Shown piece after piece: positions 24,201 to 36,200 of a DNA stretch of 64,000 nucleotides; position 1 is the first letter of the stretch; each line of letters opens with the position of its first letter. This DNA is from Gymnogyps californianus. Its lineage: Eukaryota; Chordata; Aves; Accipitriformes; Cathartidae. The stretch covers positions 57,067,580-57,131,579 of the forward strand of contig NC_059500.1 in NCBI RefSeq assembly GCF_018139145.2, in the 5' to 3' direction. Position numbers and translations under genes: made by a program. The notes below the pieces were generated by a model. It did not search any database and was not told the origin of the DNA. It was given only the letters and a program-made list of their open reading frames with translations.

Positions 24201-25838
24201 GGAGAGATACTTGCACTAGCCTATAATACACAACTGCCATTAAATCCTGCAAAACCAATGTCATTCTCTCCACTGTAAAGCCAGTCCCTACACTGAGGGT
24301 TACCACAAGTGGCCAGAGGGGAGATGCCAGCAGAAAGCACAGTGTCTGTATAGTCACGAGCACTCAGCTGGTTTCAGCTGCGCAGGCGTTCCTCACAACT
24401 GCTGCTTTGCCTTGCTGCAGAGCAGGTAGATGGCTGTTGACTGCAGGTCTTGACCTGCATCGCCGACATCTGAGGCAGCTCTTAGGACACTGAATAAGTT
24501 GGTCCTGCTCTTCTACAACACTGCACTCCCAAGTGCCAGGAGGGCTCTCCATCCTCAGCCTCCCACCAAGGACCAGTTTACCTCTTCAGTTTGTACCAAT
24601 TGAGCCTCTGGAAATCCAAGTTCTCCATGAAAGCCCAGCTGGACAGGTGACAGGAATCCAAGAGAAAACAGCTCAGGGACTGGTGCCAAATCCTTACCAC
24701 CATAAAGTGAGATTATGAGATCCAGGGGAACTCATTGAGAAGGTTGTTTAGAGGCATGTAGATCTTTGCTCCTATCGCAGTGTAGTTTAGGATCACATAT
24801 AGACACGCTATGTCCTACCCGCGTCTCTGATCTGCCAGTGAATTTCTGTCCTTGTTGGCCTTTCCTCAGTTCTGCCCAAGTCACCAGCCTTCACCACTAT
24901 TTTGAACAAACTTTCATATTTGTTAAACTAAAGTATTCTTAACAGATAGTAAACGCACTAGAAGAATTTCCTGATGAATTGCTAGTTTCTCAGTCCCGTA
25001 TCCAAACACCAATTCGCCTAAAGGCCTATTGACTCCCAAACACTTGGGCAAAATATGAGGCAAAAGGGACTTTTGTCACAATTTTTGGAAGGGATGGCAA
25101 AATCTGAGCTATATCTCTGCCTTGTGCTATGGAGCAGTCACAACTGCTGGACTCTGGGTGCAGTTGAGCTAAATCACCAGCGCTTGCTATAGCAGAGGAA
25201 TTGCTCTGTATAACTGCTTGCCCTGGCCTGACTGAGAGTGTAGCTCCTTACTACATTAAAGTTGGTTTAAGAGATCCCCAGCTTTTCCTGCCTCTGGCCG
25301 CTCATTCCGATCCCTAAATAACATTTAGTCTCACTCCCTGCTGGGCCAGTGATACTGTGGGACTATGGTCAATGCCAGGTCAGGGATTCAGGCTGAACCT
25401 CGCAGCCCCCTTTTTGTTTGTTTTTTTTGGAAAACACAACATGGAGCAACACTTTGAGAGCAGGATTTTTCTCTTTCTGAGGAAGCCAAATATTTCTGAC
25501 TTGTGAGTGAGTCCCAGCTACTGCACACAGATAAAAGGACTGGAATTGCTCGAGCTCCATCTGCTTTCATTGGCTGCAGAGCTGACCCTCTGCTCCCACT
25601 GAAGTTACAATCTGGACACCAAGTGTTTTATAAACTGTGAGGAGTAATCCAAGAAGTAGGTGAACGTACTCCCATCCTCATTCTCCCCAGACTCATTTTT
25701 GGCTAATGCTGTAACGTTATAGAATTATGCATGTCCTATAAATACATATTACCACAGATACTCCTGCATAAGCGCACCGTAAAATATACTATAGCAAATC
25801 GTAACATTTATGAAATTGAGCAAGAGAGAGGAACAGTT
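18253..25838. other. Unique DNA, no gene seen
   Basis: No domain-bearing frame. Frames at 19,986-20,372 (plus, 128 codons) and 20,089-20,367 (minus) overlap each other. An A-rich tract lies at 20,276-20,306. AT-rich DNA at 21,840-21,990 has several TAAT cores and an ATTTGCAT octamer (21,844-21,851) and looks like a conserved non-coding element, but this is only an impression. Confidence 0.45.
20276..20306. repeat. A-rich low-complexity tract
   Basis: A run of A broken by single G and T bases. It could be the tail of an old retroposed sequence, but nothing upstream is recognisable as a SINE or a processed gene copy. Confidence 0.7.
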
Positions 25839-28800
25839 TCATTTCCTGGAAGTTTGGAAATCCTTAAGAACATGATGGAGAGGATTTGCAATGCGAGTAG
25901 ATTCATAAAATCCTATTCTAACAGAGAAAAGTAAATTAGCCATGAAAGCAATATCACAGACCTGAAAAAGAGCCTGTCTCATCAGAGAGCTGTGGAAATG
26001 AACAGCAAAGTAATCTGCAGGGCGCAGAAAGTGTGAGATTATTTCGGCAGAGCAGGAAGATTTAATTAAAGACATATATAAACCAAATTGCAAAGCATGT
26101 ATTATTCTGCTTTTGAAGAGCTTGGGAAAGACAGCCATTAGCAGAAGGTGGGAAAGAAGGCATGAGAGCTGAGGAATAGCAAGGACTGCCAGTCGGTGGC
26201 AATGCTGACGTTGACTGCTCCTCCAGGTAAGGCTGAGACAGGGTGGAGGCAATTTAGGGTGGAAAAGGGCAACCGAGGTAAAGGAGCCTATTCTTACCTG
26301 AATTTTACATTTACCACTGTCCCTGTAGGGCCAACCTAGCTCTCTCAAGGCTGAAGAAAAGAACCCACAGGGGCAAGTAGCAGAAGGCAGCAGAATAGCA
26401 TTTGGCTCCAAGAAGAGAAAAAGGTCAAGGGTTGTGTTTCTTAGTTATAGAAATGCAAGCTCATTGGTTTCAGCCCAGTCAAGAGCAGTATTTGCACCCT
26501 ACAAGACAAGGTACTGATTTGTGCATTCAGAGAACACAAAAATTAGCTGTTAATTTTTCCTGGTCTGCTAGGATCTGGTTGTGCAGTGATTTGCAATCAT
26601 GATTTTCTGGACACTAATTTTATGACTGCTGTGACAGCATTTCAACGATGTCCGTACATGGAATATACAGAGGGATCAATGCCTCATTTTGTGCAGTTTT
26701 ACTAGTAATATTTTAAAATGCTAGATTCAGCAGACCTCCTTCATTACTAGAAGCTCAGCTGTTTCCTAAAAGGAATGCCACCTTCAACCCCTCCAGCTAC
26801 AAGACCCAAAGCAAGCACCCTGCCATTGAATGTTCCTCCAAATTTCCTATGAGTAAAGGGGCAGCATGTGCCAGCTGAGCTACATTTCAGGGTGCAGTCC
26901 TTCTTGCCCCCTGGTTGTTTAGCAGCAGGAATGGCCCATAGGTCATTGCGATTGTGTCCCTTCCAGAGGGCTGATGGGAGCTTGGTGAAGGACACTGCTG
27001 CCAGTTCTTGTGTAGGAAGCAGTGTGTGGGGAGCCTGCTTGTGCAAAGCCTTCCTCACTTTGCAGTGAGTCACTAGCAAAGATTACTAATTCAGCTCAAA
27101 TAGTCCTTCAGATGTCATTCTCTTTCAGGAAGAAAAGAACTATGTAGTTGCTTTATTAGCGAGGAAAGAAAATGCTTGGTGGTAGCCAAGATGATAGAAA
27201 TCTTTTTGGAGTGAAAAGAGATTTCTCGTTTTAGAAACAAAAACTCACAGCTATTTGTTTGAGCTGTGAAGAACAACCCACCCAGAACAGAGAGCAGCGC
27301 ATGTAAATACAATATCATGTAAACACAATGGCTATAGAAAATGAAATGTTGTATACTTGAGTCAAATTACTGAATGTGAGTGAAGGACTGAATAGCTTAC
27401 TGATGGGGAAGTTAGCTGTTTTTGTGGTTTGTTGTTGGTTGGTTTTTGGTTTTTTTCCCCTTCCACTCAGGAAGGCAAATAGGATTTCTGTACATTTTCA
27501 TTCTCCAAGTGTGTTGGTCCCCAATAATCTTAGCTTACCCAGTATGTAAAAGGTTTTGTTCCCAATCTGTTATGTTATCTTGCTGTTACTGCTTTCAGTT
27601 CAATGGATTCTACTCATTTAAGCCTGGCAGATCAAAATGGGCTGTGTTTTGTCTGGCTGCCAGCGTTCACCTTAAGCTGATACTAATAGTGGTTGTCAAA
27701 TTGATGTGTCTGTTTGCATGTGCATGAATGCAACTGAGATCAGGAAGAATAAATATACAGCTAGATCAAAAAATGCAGGATCTTTTTGAAAACAACTCAG
27801 AGGAAGCCAGAGGGAATTTGTACTGATGATTAACAATTTGAGGAGATGGTGCACCATGTGTCAAGCACAGGAAACGTGGAAAGGGAGTAAAATGACAGTG
27901 TCAGTCTCTATAAGTAGCTGGCACATACTGAAAAGGAAGAGAATTTATGCCAGCCCTGTGGCCATGGTCTGCCCCAAAGGGCATCAGGAAATGCTGATTT
28001 CCTGCTGGGCAAGTCCCAGCTACTCTGCTTAGAGCTGGCATCATGCCCAAGGGCAAAAGGCTTCTGCAGGGATGCAGGAGGAGCAGGGAGGCAGCAGGCT
28101 GGGCATGGAAATACCCACCAAACACTCACAGAAAAAGCATGTTTTGGTGCTCTATTCATCCTCACCCGCCTCCTCCCGCTCCTTCTCTTTCATTGTGTTT
28201 GACACAGTCACCTCCAGCCTCAGGCTCATCTCACACACATCAAAACAAAGTCCTGCTCTGAATGAGTTCAGTTTCAGCAGCTTCGTTGGCTTATGTGCTT
28301 GAAGACGTTTGAATTTCCTGTCAGCGTGGGTGCTGCCAGAAATTTTCTTTGGCTTTTTTTCTAAACTTGTAATTAAGACTGCGCAGTCGTTCTTTGTAAA
28401 AAGGCTGCTTTCAAGACTCTTAGCAGACAAACAATAGAAATGGTACAGATGGTGCCTGCAGATTTCAGTTCTTGCAGTATTCTAGGAATTCAATACTATG
28501 TGCTGTCTATATATGGCCCCTTTCTATTTCCAGATGCTCTTGTGAAAAGTTACACACAGGCAACAAGCTATAATCCTAATAAATACAGATATAGCCGTAT
28601 TTTTTGGTAAAACATTTTCTAACAGTCCAAAATTCTTTTTCACTTCTTCTGATGTTTCCATTTATTTTTTGTGTGTTGCAGGTCAGAACTGAGTCCTTCC
28701 GGATCAGAAGACCTCAAGTGAAATACCATACCTTGTGATACTTTTTGTCCACCATCACGTAAAAAGATTATTAAGAAAGCCGGCACAACACAAAAACATC

Positions 28801-29494
28801 ATTAATAACATCTGCCACTTCCCATCATCAATAAGATAAAACAAAAATCCATTATGCTGTCACTACAACGAGAAAAGAAAACCTGCCTGAGGTTTCTCAG
28901 CAAAGCAGGTTCAGAGGGTATTCTGAAATGGCTAAAATAGATGGCTGGAGAGAGAAATTAAAGGATTAATGAATAGCACAGTAAAAGTCTGTGAGATAGA
29001 ATGGAGTAATGTCCTAAAATAGGACTGGAAAACATTTCTGTTCCTCTTCAACATTAGGCAGCATTTGAATGAGACTTTGCGTGAGGCTGGTGTAGCTTAG
29101 AGCTCAGATCTGAATTGAAACTAGGGCCTAATCCTGTCAAAATTTCAAAATCTGTGTTGTCAGATTTCATCCCAAAATAAAAACGCCAGGGAAATTGTTG
29201 AATTTGTGAGAACTCTGCATCTCAAGAAACAGAAAGCCTCTTATGCTTCCTTCCATTTTGGTCTGTATCTAAATGAGAGACATACAAAAACATTAAACTG
29301 AAGCCATAAAATCAGGAATTTCTGAGCCTGATCCAGGCGTATTGTTGTGGGGGGAAACTGTATGGAAAGAGCATTTTAAGCCTGGCATTTTGGATTTGCT
29401 TGCTGAAGAAAACTGTGACAGCTGTGAAGTTCAGAACCACATCTCAATTTTGTCCAAATTAAACTTCTTCTGGCTGGTGTGGATCAGAACATTC
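25839..29494. other. Unique DNA, longest open frame but no proven gene
   Basis: The longest open frame of the window (25,839-26,411, minus, 190 codons) lies here. It has no domain, signal peptide or membrane plan I recognise and is rich in Ser, Leu and Phe. Within it, 26,298-26,350 has exon-like borders on the minus strand (TTTTCTTCAG before it, CAG|GTAAGA after it). On the plus strand a strong acceptor-like TTTTTTGTGTGTTGCAG ends at 28,681. These are weak hints, and I do not call a gene. Confidence 0.35.
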
Positions 29495-29716
29495 TTTGTT
29501 CTTATTCTTCTTATTATTGTTATTATTATAATTATATTTCATTATTATTATTGTTAGTATTATATTTTACTTTAATTTAGTTATTAAACCATTCTTATCT
29601 CAACCCACCAGTTTTACTTTTTTTTTTTGATTCTCCTCCCCATCCCACTGGCAGAGGGAAGGAGTGAGTGAGCGGCTGTGTGGTGCTTAGCTGCTGGCTG
29701 GGGTTAAACCACGACA
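29495..29716 (+). mobile_element. Truncated LTR fragment, copy C
   Basis: Only the 3' part of the LTR is present, plus strand: the TATT-rich tract, ATTAAACCATTCTTATCTC, the CAACCCACCAG block, a T11 run, and the end GTTAAACCACGACA at 29,716. The left boundary is approximate because the flank is also T-rich. The fragment is almost the mirror image of the start of copy D next to it, and its last 90 bases are exactly the part that D lacks. It may therefore be an inverted piece of D and not an independent insertion. Confidence 0.8.
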
Positions 29717-29782
29717 GTGCTTTTCTGTTCTTATCTCAAAAAAAAAAAAAAAAGTAAAACTTGTGGGTTGAGATAAGAATGG

Positions 29783-29788
29783 TTTAAT
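29783..29788 (-). other. Candidate polyadenylation signal in LTR D
   Basis: TTTAAT on the plus strand is ATTAAA on the minus strand, at the same place as in copies A and B. The sequence downstream of it has been lost from D, so correct 3' end formation is doubtful. Confidence 0.35.
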
Positions 29789-30005
29789 AGCTAAATTAAA
29801 ATAAAATATAATACTAACCATAATAATGAAATATAATAATAACAACAACAACAATAATAACAACAGTAATGAAAAGGATTATAACAAAAAAAGAAAGGAA
29901 AAAAAACCCACCACAAAAAACCCAGTGATGAACAACGCAATTGCTCACTACCCGCTGACCGATGCCAGAGCAGCAATCCGCCCTTCCCAGCCAACTCGCC
30001 CCCAG

Positions 30006-30013
30006 TTTATATA
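30006..30013 (-). promoter_or_regulatory. TATA box of LTR D
   Basis: TTTATATA reads TATATAAA on the minus strand and is embedded in CCAGTTTATATACTGGGCA, as in copy A. Transcripts from it would run into the inverted repeat at the C/D junction and could fold back on themselves. Confidence 0.55.
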
Positions 30014-30273
30014 CTGGGCATGATGTTCTATGGTATGGAACATCCCTTTGGCTAGTTCGGGTCAGCTGCCCTGGCTATGCTCCCTCCCAGCTTCTTGCAC
30101 ACCTGCTTGCTGGCAGAGCATGGGAAACTGAAAAAATCCTTAACTTAAGTGCTACTTAGCAACAACTAAAACATCAGTGTGTTATCAACATTATTCTCAC
30201 ACCAAATCCAAAACACAGCACTGTACCAGCTACTAAGAAGAAAATTAACTCTATCCCAGCTGAAACCAGGACA

Positions 30274-33200
30274 ATGGGTACAAAAGTGCATTTGGTTATG
30301 CATATTTATGCATATAAAGAAATAATAACACACATACAGACATTAATGGCATTTCACATAGGATATTAATTTCAGCCATAATTACTATATAAATTAAGCC
30401 TATTGCTTACAGTTTTAAAATATCGCCCTTCCTTATATAGCAATTTTAAAAAATGTAACTCCTAGCTCAGGATAGAGCTTTTAACAGTGAACCAAACAAG
30501 AGTGCTGCTGGGTGCCATGGAGAAGTGATTAGGGAGGAAGGTCTCAAAAAATTAACACAAAGCTTCATGTGGCTACACAAATACAAGCATTGAGCCATGA
30601 CACACACAGCCTATATTGTTGTTTATAAAGAAACTCTGGTGTTTTTACACTTTATTTCCCTCAACTTTTGATGTAGGCAGAACAATAACCTCCACACTGC
30701 TAGATAATTGCTTTCACCAAAAGCTCTGAGGGCAATGTCATCTCTTAATGACACTCGACTATTAGTTCATAGATGTTATCATAAAATTAATTACATTCCC
30801 TACAAGACACCCTTAACGTCGATTTTGATGGCTGTCTTATTGATTGGCTATTGAACTCCTCATTGTGCTGGTGTGCCAAGGTCTCAGCCTGACTCTATGT
30901 CGAGTGCTTTTGCCCTGGGATAGCTGCCAATTTCCATGCCAAGGCACCTTGAAAAGGTCAGGGGTACCAAAGGCTGGCTGAGGGTGTACTGCCTTTAACT
31001 CAACTGAAAGAGGACTTCATTAGGACAGAAATAATATGTTTGCTGAATTTCTTTTCATAAGGCCATTATCTAGCTGATGATGAGTAAATTCAGGAGACAG
31101 GCTGTTTGTTCTTACCCCTTGTAGGGATTAACACTGAAATTTCATGGCTTGAAGAAAAAAAAAAGCGAGCAAGGGAGCAAGGGGAGCACTGGCAAGAGGA
31201 GGTGAAGGCAGAAAGCGTGTTCTCAGTCATTGGGCCCCATAACCAGACTTCTCCAAGGAGCAAAGGGCTTGCAGCTCCCTTTTTCTTCAGGAGCAAGTGG
31301 CTCTGAAACGGAAAGGAAAGCACATGAACGTGGTTTTCAACATGTCAGGCACAGGGTACAACTACACTGTGAAATGGAGGATGGTAGGACCGGCACTGGG
31401 GAAGCCTGAGCAGGCAGGGAAAGCACTGGGGGAGCACAGGGCAGCACGGCACGGCGCAGGCTCGGCTGTGCAGGGCTGGTGCTCGCTAGGTCTGTCAGTC
31501 TGGAGTTCAGATGATAAGCCCTAATATTTGGGCCATTGCTGGGCTAACGGCCTCCTCACCTGAGCTGGTGTTGGAGCAAGAGCTCCGGCATCTCCGCTTC
31601 TGATGCAGGCATCTCCCCGTGCTTCCAGGCACAGCCTGGCCCCTGTCTCCCAACACCTGGCCGCTGCCTTCCTGCTGGAAAGCACTGCCTTTTGGTGCCT
31701 TTTGGCGGGCAGCGCGTTGGTATCGCCTCTGCACAGGGGTACTTTTACCTCCTCTACACTGAACATCGATACTCAAGGGCAAATAGCAGAGCATTTTGTC
31801 CAAATTTTTTTTGCTTCAGGAACACACATTAACAAGATTAAGCTGCCAGTTAAAAGTTATCCTATGCTTTATATCTCAGCCTTGTATAGTATCTGGGGTG
31901 TTTTCCACACTATAATTTCAAGCAGCTTCTTCACACGAAATTCCCATTCTAGCCATGGCATATCCTATCATCAGGTTGCTTCGCAGAAAATGCCTTATGA
32001 CCCTCCGACAGTTAAAAACAGGGAAAATATTTATTTCTTCATACATTGTCCCTCAGTGCTCTGATTTTCCATTACTGCTATGGGTTGCCTTTCACAGTCT
32101 GCTGGAAGTTCCTGAGTGAGGAGAAGACCACAGCCAACCTGAAAGCCAAACAGAAGCAGATGCCTACTTGATTATACATGCTGATGGCTGTCAGTAGCCA
32201 TTTGTCCGTGGATTTAGCTATTTAGCTGAGGTACCTTGCAGGGTCGTCTGGGCCAGAAGAGTGGATGCAGAAGGCACCTGAGTGAGAGGTTGCAAGGAGA
32301 TGGGGTGCAGGGGACGTGCTGGGGGCTGCTGCAGCAGGGGAAGGTGTATCGCTCCAGGCGGAGGGGATGTGGCAGAAGAGGATTTGCTCAGTGCCAGGAA
32401 GGAAACAAGGGCTGTGTGTCCACATGTGGGTGGGTGCAGGGGTGGAAGGGAACATGTCATACATATCCTGTGCCAGGAAGTAATTTCATCCTTTTCCTGG
32501 AGCAGCAAAATTCAATTTTTTCCTCTGGTTCAGAGACACTTGAGCCTTCCCTGCTAGTGTAATATAATTCAGTGACAGCAGGCTGAGAGTGAGGTCTAGC
32601 TATGACAGCAGGACAACCAGGTATCATCTTTCCTTTGTTGGCACTGCTGGCATGTCGAAGAAGTTTATGACAGCTATTGGTCTCATTTTCAGGAAGGCGG
32701 GATGAGAGAGAGTTAGGAAGTTATTTTTGTAGTGATCCAAGCAAAAGGGAAAAGGACATCTCCTGCTTGGTTGCCCTTCCCTAGTATGCAGTGGTCATAA
32801 TGAACAGCATGGGGTTTCTATTCATCCCTGCATTTCTGAACTTTGACCTTCATTTCATTCTGTATGGAGAGTCCCTGCAGCTCATTTTTCTCTTCACTAT
32901 TGTGGCATTTTTTTCCCTAAAATTAGAATATTAATTGAAATCTGAATTAGAATCTGATTGCAATCTAAATTGAATAGGGAGCTGTGACTTTCCAGTTTTC
33001 CGCAATCATAAAATGACATGGCTGAGAGAGCTAAACCTAATTGTGTGGGGATTTTTTTTTTAAATGTCTTCCTGCTTCTGCACTTGGTTTTGTATTCTAA
33101 TAAGCCCAAACTCAGGAGGCATTTCTAATCAAATAGATAGAATTTAATGTTTCATTAAGGATGCATATTTGTAAGGAGAAATAATCTGGGAAACAACTGG

Positions 33201-36200
33201 GGTTGGAGAAGCATTTCTAAATGATATGTATCTAATTTCTCCCAGCTGATAGCATTTTCAGCATTTCTTGGGTCTATTAGCTTTGTATTCAGTGCACAGT
33301 TTCAAACTCCAGTGGCCCGAGAGAATGCATTACTGTTCCTATAGCACAGCAGTAAAAATGTCAGCAGTGGGTTTGATATTCAGTACTATAAACGGTACTT
33401 CGAGAGGAAGCCCCAGTGATACTGGGCTTGTTCCAGGCACCAATTTGGTGAATCCTGCCTGTTTTTAAACACACATGTAGTCCTATTAATTTTATGGAGA
33501 AAAATGTGCTGGAGAAAATCCATAGGAAGGCCTTCAGTAGTGTGGGCATGAGGACTCATTTTTAAGCAGCTGCTGCATTTTGTAAGGTGTGACAGTCACT
33601 TTACAAAGACTCCCTTATGTGTGCTTTCAGTTTTCTAGCCTGATCTGGACAGCGTGGTGTTGGTGACAAAGCTCCTCTTGATTTCATTGGTAGCAGATGA
33701 CAGTTTAGGTCCTCATCTGAAGTTCTTGGAAAAAGCTTTTGTTGACTTCGGTGGGTAGACCAAGACCGATCCTCCTTTGCTTTGGTCATTTAACTGAGGT
33801 GCCTGTTTTGGGAGTTTGGTGACTCTTGATTATGTCTTTGAGCAATAGCGAATGTGAGATGGGCACCTCTGGAGGCTGCCTGAGCCTGCAGCTGAGATAA
33901 ATACCCTTCTATCAATGCCTGTTTCTCTTGCCTGGGATGGCTGGGCCAGCTGTGTGCCTTACTCAAGTGCCTTGGTTTGTGGGTACGGCTCGAGGCTGAG
34001 TGTGGATCTCACATGGGAATTACCAGCTTCACTTGCTATTGAGTCAGTGGGAGCCCAGAGACTTTGGCAATTTAAAAGGGATGTAGAGAGTCTTCCTGGA
34101 AGAAGCTATGCTTGATTTCTGAATGGGATACAATAAGGATTACTCAGACAGGTTCTTTGTTAATTTTTGAGCTATAAGCTTGGGGAAAAAATTGCCATTG
34201 CCTAATGGCACATAAAATATGCTAGTATCAAGGAAAATTGTCAGTTCCTTGTCATTTGTGTACAAATTTGCTGTGCTCTTATTTTGCCACGTTACAAAAA
34301 AAAAATTATTAAAAATAGATCTTATAAAAATATTCTTGGGGTGCTGTCTGCATCAGGTGAGAGTCTCACTTCATGTAGATTACAAAGCCACAAAGCTACC
34401 TGCCAGTGGAGGCGGAGAGTACTGTCAGAGTTGTTTCTTTGCCGAGCAAGCTCACTGGTGGTCACAGACTCTGTCCTGCCCCAGTTGCTGTTCCATACGG
34501 TTCTAAATTGGCTGCTTTAGGCAAAGGTCACATTGTGGTATCAATTACTGGCTACTACCTGGAAAATTTAATTTCATGCCCTGCAGTGGGTCTGCTTTCT
34601 TGTCTACTATGATTGGCAACTGTTGCCCTGTTGGTAACTAGAACAGCTCATTTACTTGAAGTGATTAAAACCCAGAAGCTCACTGATTTGCAAGGGCAGC
34701 TTCGGGTTGCTAGCATAACCCAGAGAGCTCTTGCACAAATGCATTCGGATGAATAGAACAAAAGCTACTTCTTGCCCTTTACAAGGCCTCTTAAGAAATT
34801 GTATTGTTTGTGATTTGTGTCACGTCAATCCGCTCCTTGTCGTCCAGTTGGTGTTTAGCTAACGTGCTGGGTGTGTTTCCTGCAGGTTAACTGTACAAAA
34901 TGAAAACCAGAAGAAATTAGTGAGCTAAGAAGTGCCTAATTTCGGATAATAAGACATCAAAGTCTTGTTAATGTTACTTATTTTTTAACCTAAACACTTT
35001 TGCTTGAAGATCAATTGTCAAATCTTTTCTGTCTTTTAGAAGCCTCTGAGGAGCTTCTTAAACAGCTGGTTTGCATTTTAACAGATCTTAGTGCTATTTC
35101 CAAGATCCAGAAAGCTGGGCCTTCATTTATTCTCAGAAATTGTTTCATTCCCAAAGGATATATTATGTCATTGATTTTAAAGTGGAACTACTAATCAAAC
35201 TAAAGGGGGATTTCTGCTTGAAAATGTATTGTATTTGTACAATTATATAATGTAGGCAGCGATAGGGATTAAAAATAGGGGCACAGAAGTGAATTCAATC
35301 CTTTTCCATGTGTCTAGAAGATCTTGCTTTATGTTTTTCCTTATTTGTTTGCTTGAGATATGAGGAGCTGTTTCAGCTTCATGAGGAGCAAGGATTTGAA
35401 AGAAAGTATCTGTGAAGAATATAAGGAATTATTAACTACTATTTAGGTGAAGAGAGGCTTATTTTAAAATAATTAGTGGTTACTATGACAATGGACTTTA
35501 GCTAGTCCAAGTACTCCAGGACTCTCACAGTTCAAATTAAAGACTGTTCAGACAACCATAGCATGGTGACTGGAGTGACAGTTGGCAGTGTGCAGGCGCG
35601 CTGCAGAGACCTTCCTCAGAGGACACGTATTTTGGTATAACACAAAACAACTAAACATTATTTGAGAAGTATTTATGCCAGGTACAAACACTCCTGTGGT
35701 GGCAGCAGGATCAGAAGCTTTTGAAAATGCACCAAGTTGGAGTTTGGCTAACTAAAGGATACGGGACCCTGAGTTGTGGGACCCAGTGTTTCTTTATTAG
35801 CAGTCAAGAGATTCTGCTTGTCTTTGAATTCAGACTGAATTGTCTAATCACTTCCCATGCACTTTTTAGTCCTACTTGCCTGCAGTACTGCTGGAGTGGT
35901 CAGTGTTGCACTGCAGGTAAAGTTTACTAAGAAGGGGATATATCCCTACCCCAGGAACTTTACAATACAGAGATATGGACATCACTAAAACTCTTTAAGA
36001 AGACCTGGCAGATCCAAATTAAAAATTCTGTTAAAAACATTTTCAGTACAAAGTACACAGAGAAAAGAATGAACAAGGAATCCAACCTATACATTATCTC
36101 TTTTCTTAGAAATGTACTGCTCTGAAGGGTAACCCAGTTGCTAGCACCAGATCCTGAAGCTCTCCAGCAGCATGTTGGAGGCTAGTGATGATCATCTTCC

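Larger units (their letters stand above)
29495..29870. repeat. Large inverted repeat at the C/D LTR junction
   Basis: The left arm (about 29,495-29,628) and the right arm (about 29,738-29,870) are reverse complements with few differences. For example ATTAAACCATTCTTATCTC on the left faces GAGATAAGAATGGTTTAAT on the right. The spacer of about 109 bases holds the LTR 3' end and a 21-base string (29,717-29,737) that ends in GTTCTTATCTC, again LTR-like. Such a structure can form a cruciform. Confidence 0.8.
29738..30273 (-). mobile_element. LTR lacking its 3' end, copy D
   Basis: A minus-strand LTR that starts on the plus strand with an A16 run and GTAAAACTTGTGGGTTGAG and ends with AGCTGAAACCAGGACA. 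It matches copy A closely from the TTGAGATAAGAA block to the end. It lacks about 100 bases that in A read TGTCATGGTTTAACCCC through GGAGGAGAATC. The right flank is ATGGG; no matching duplication is visible on the left, as expected if that end was rearranged. No internal retroviral genes are present. Confidence 0.85.

Noticed and set aside
29342..29557. 71-codon plus frame ending in a hydrophobic Ile/Leu stretch, like a membrane segment
   Set aside because: The hydrophobic end is the TATT-rich tract of LTR fragment C read as codons, a low-complexity artefact.
34060..34130. Plus-strand WQFKRDVESLPGRSYA tail and following DNA resembling the end of an old CR1/L3 ORF
   Set aside because: The similarity is confined to a few residues and no upstream reverse-transcriptase motif is visible.
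35000..35194. 64-codon plus frame after a TTTTCTGTCTTTTAG acceptor-like site
   Set aside because: The peptide (EASEELLKQLVCIL...) matches nothing I know, there is no donor or partner exon, and such acceptors are common by chance.
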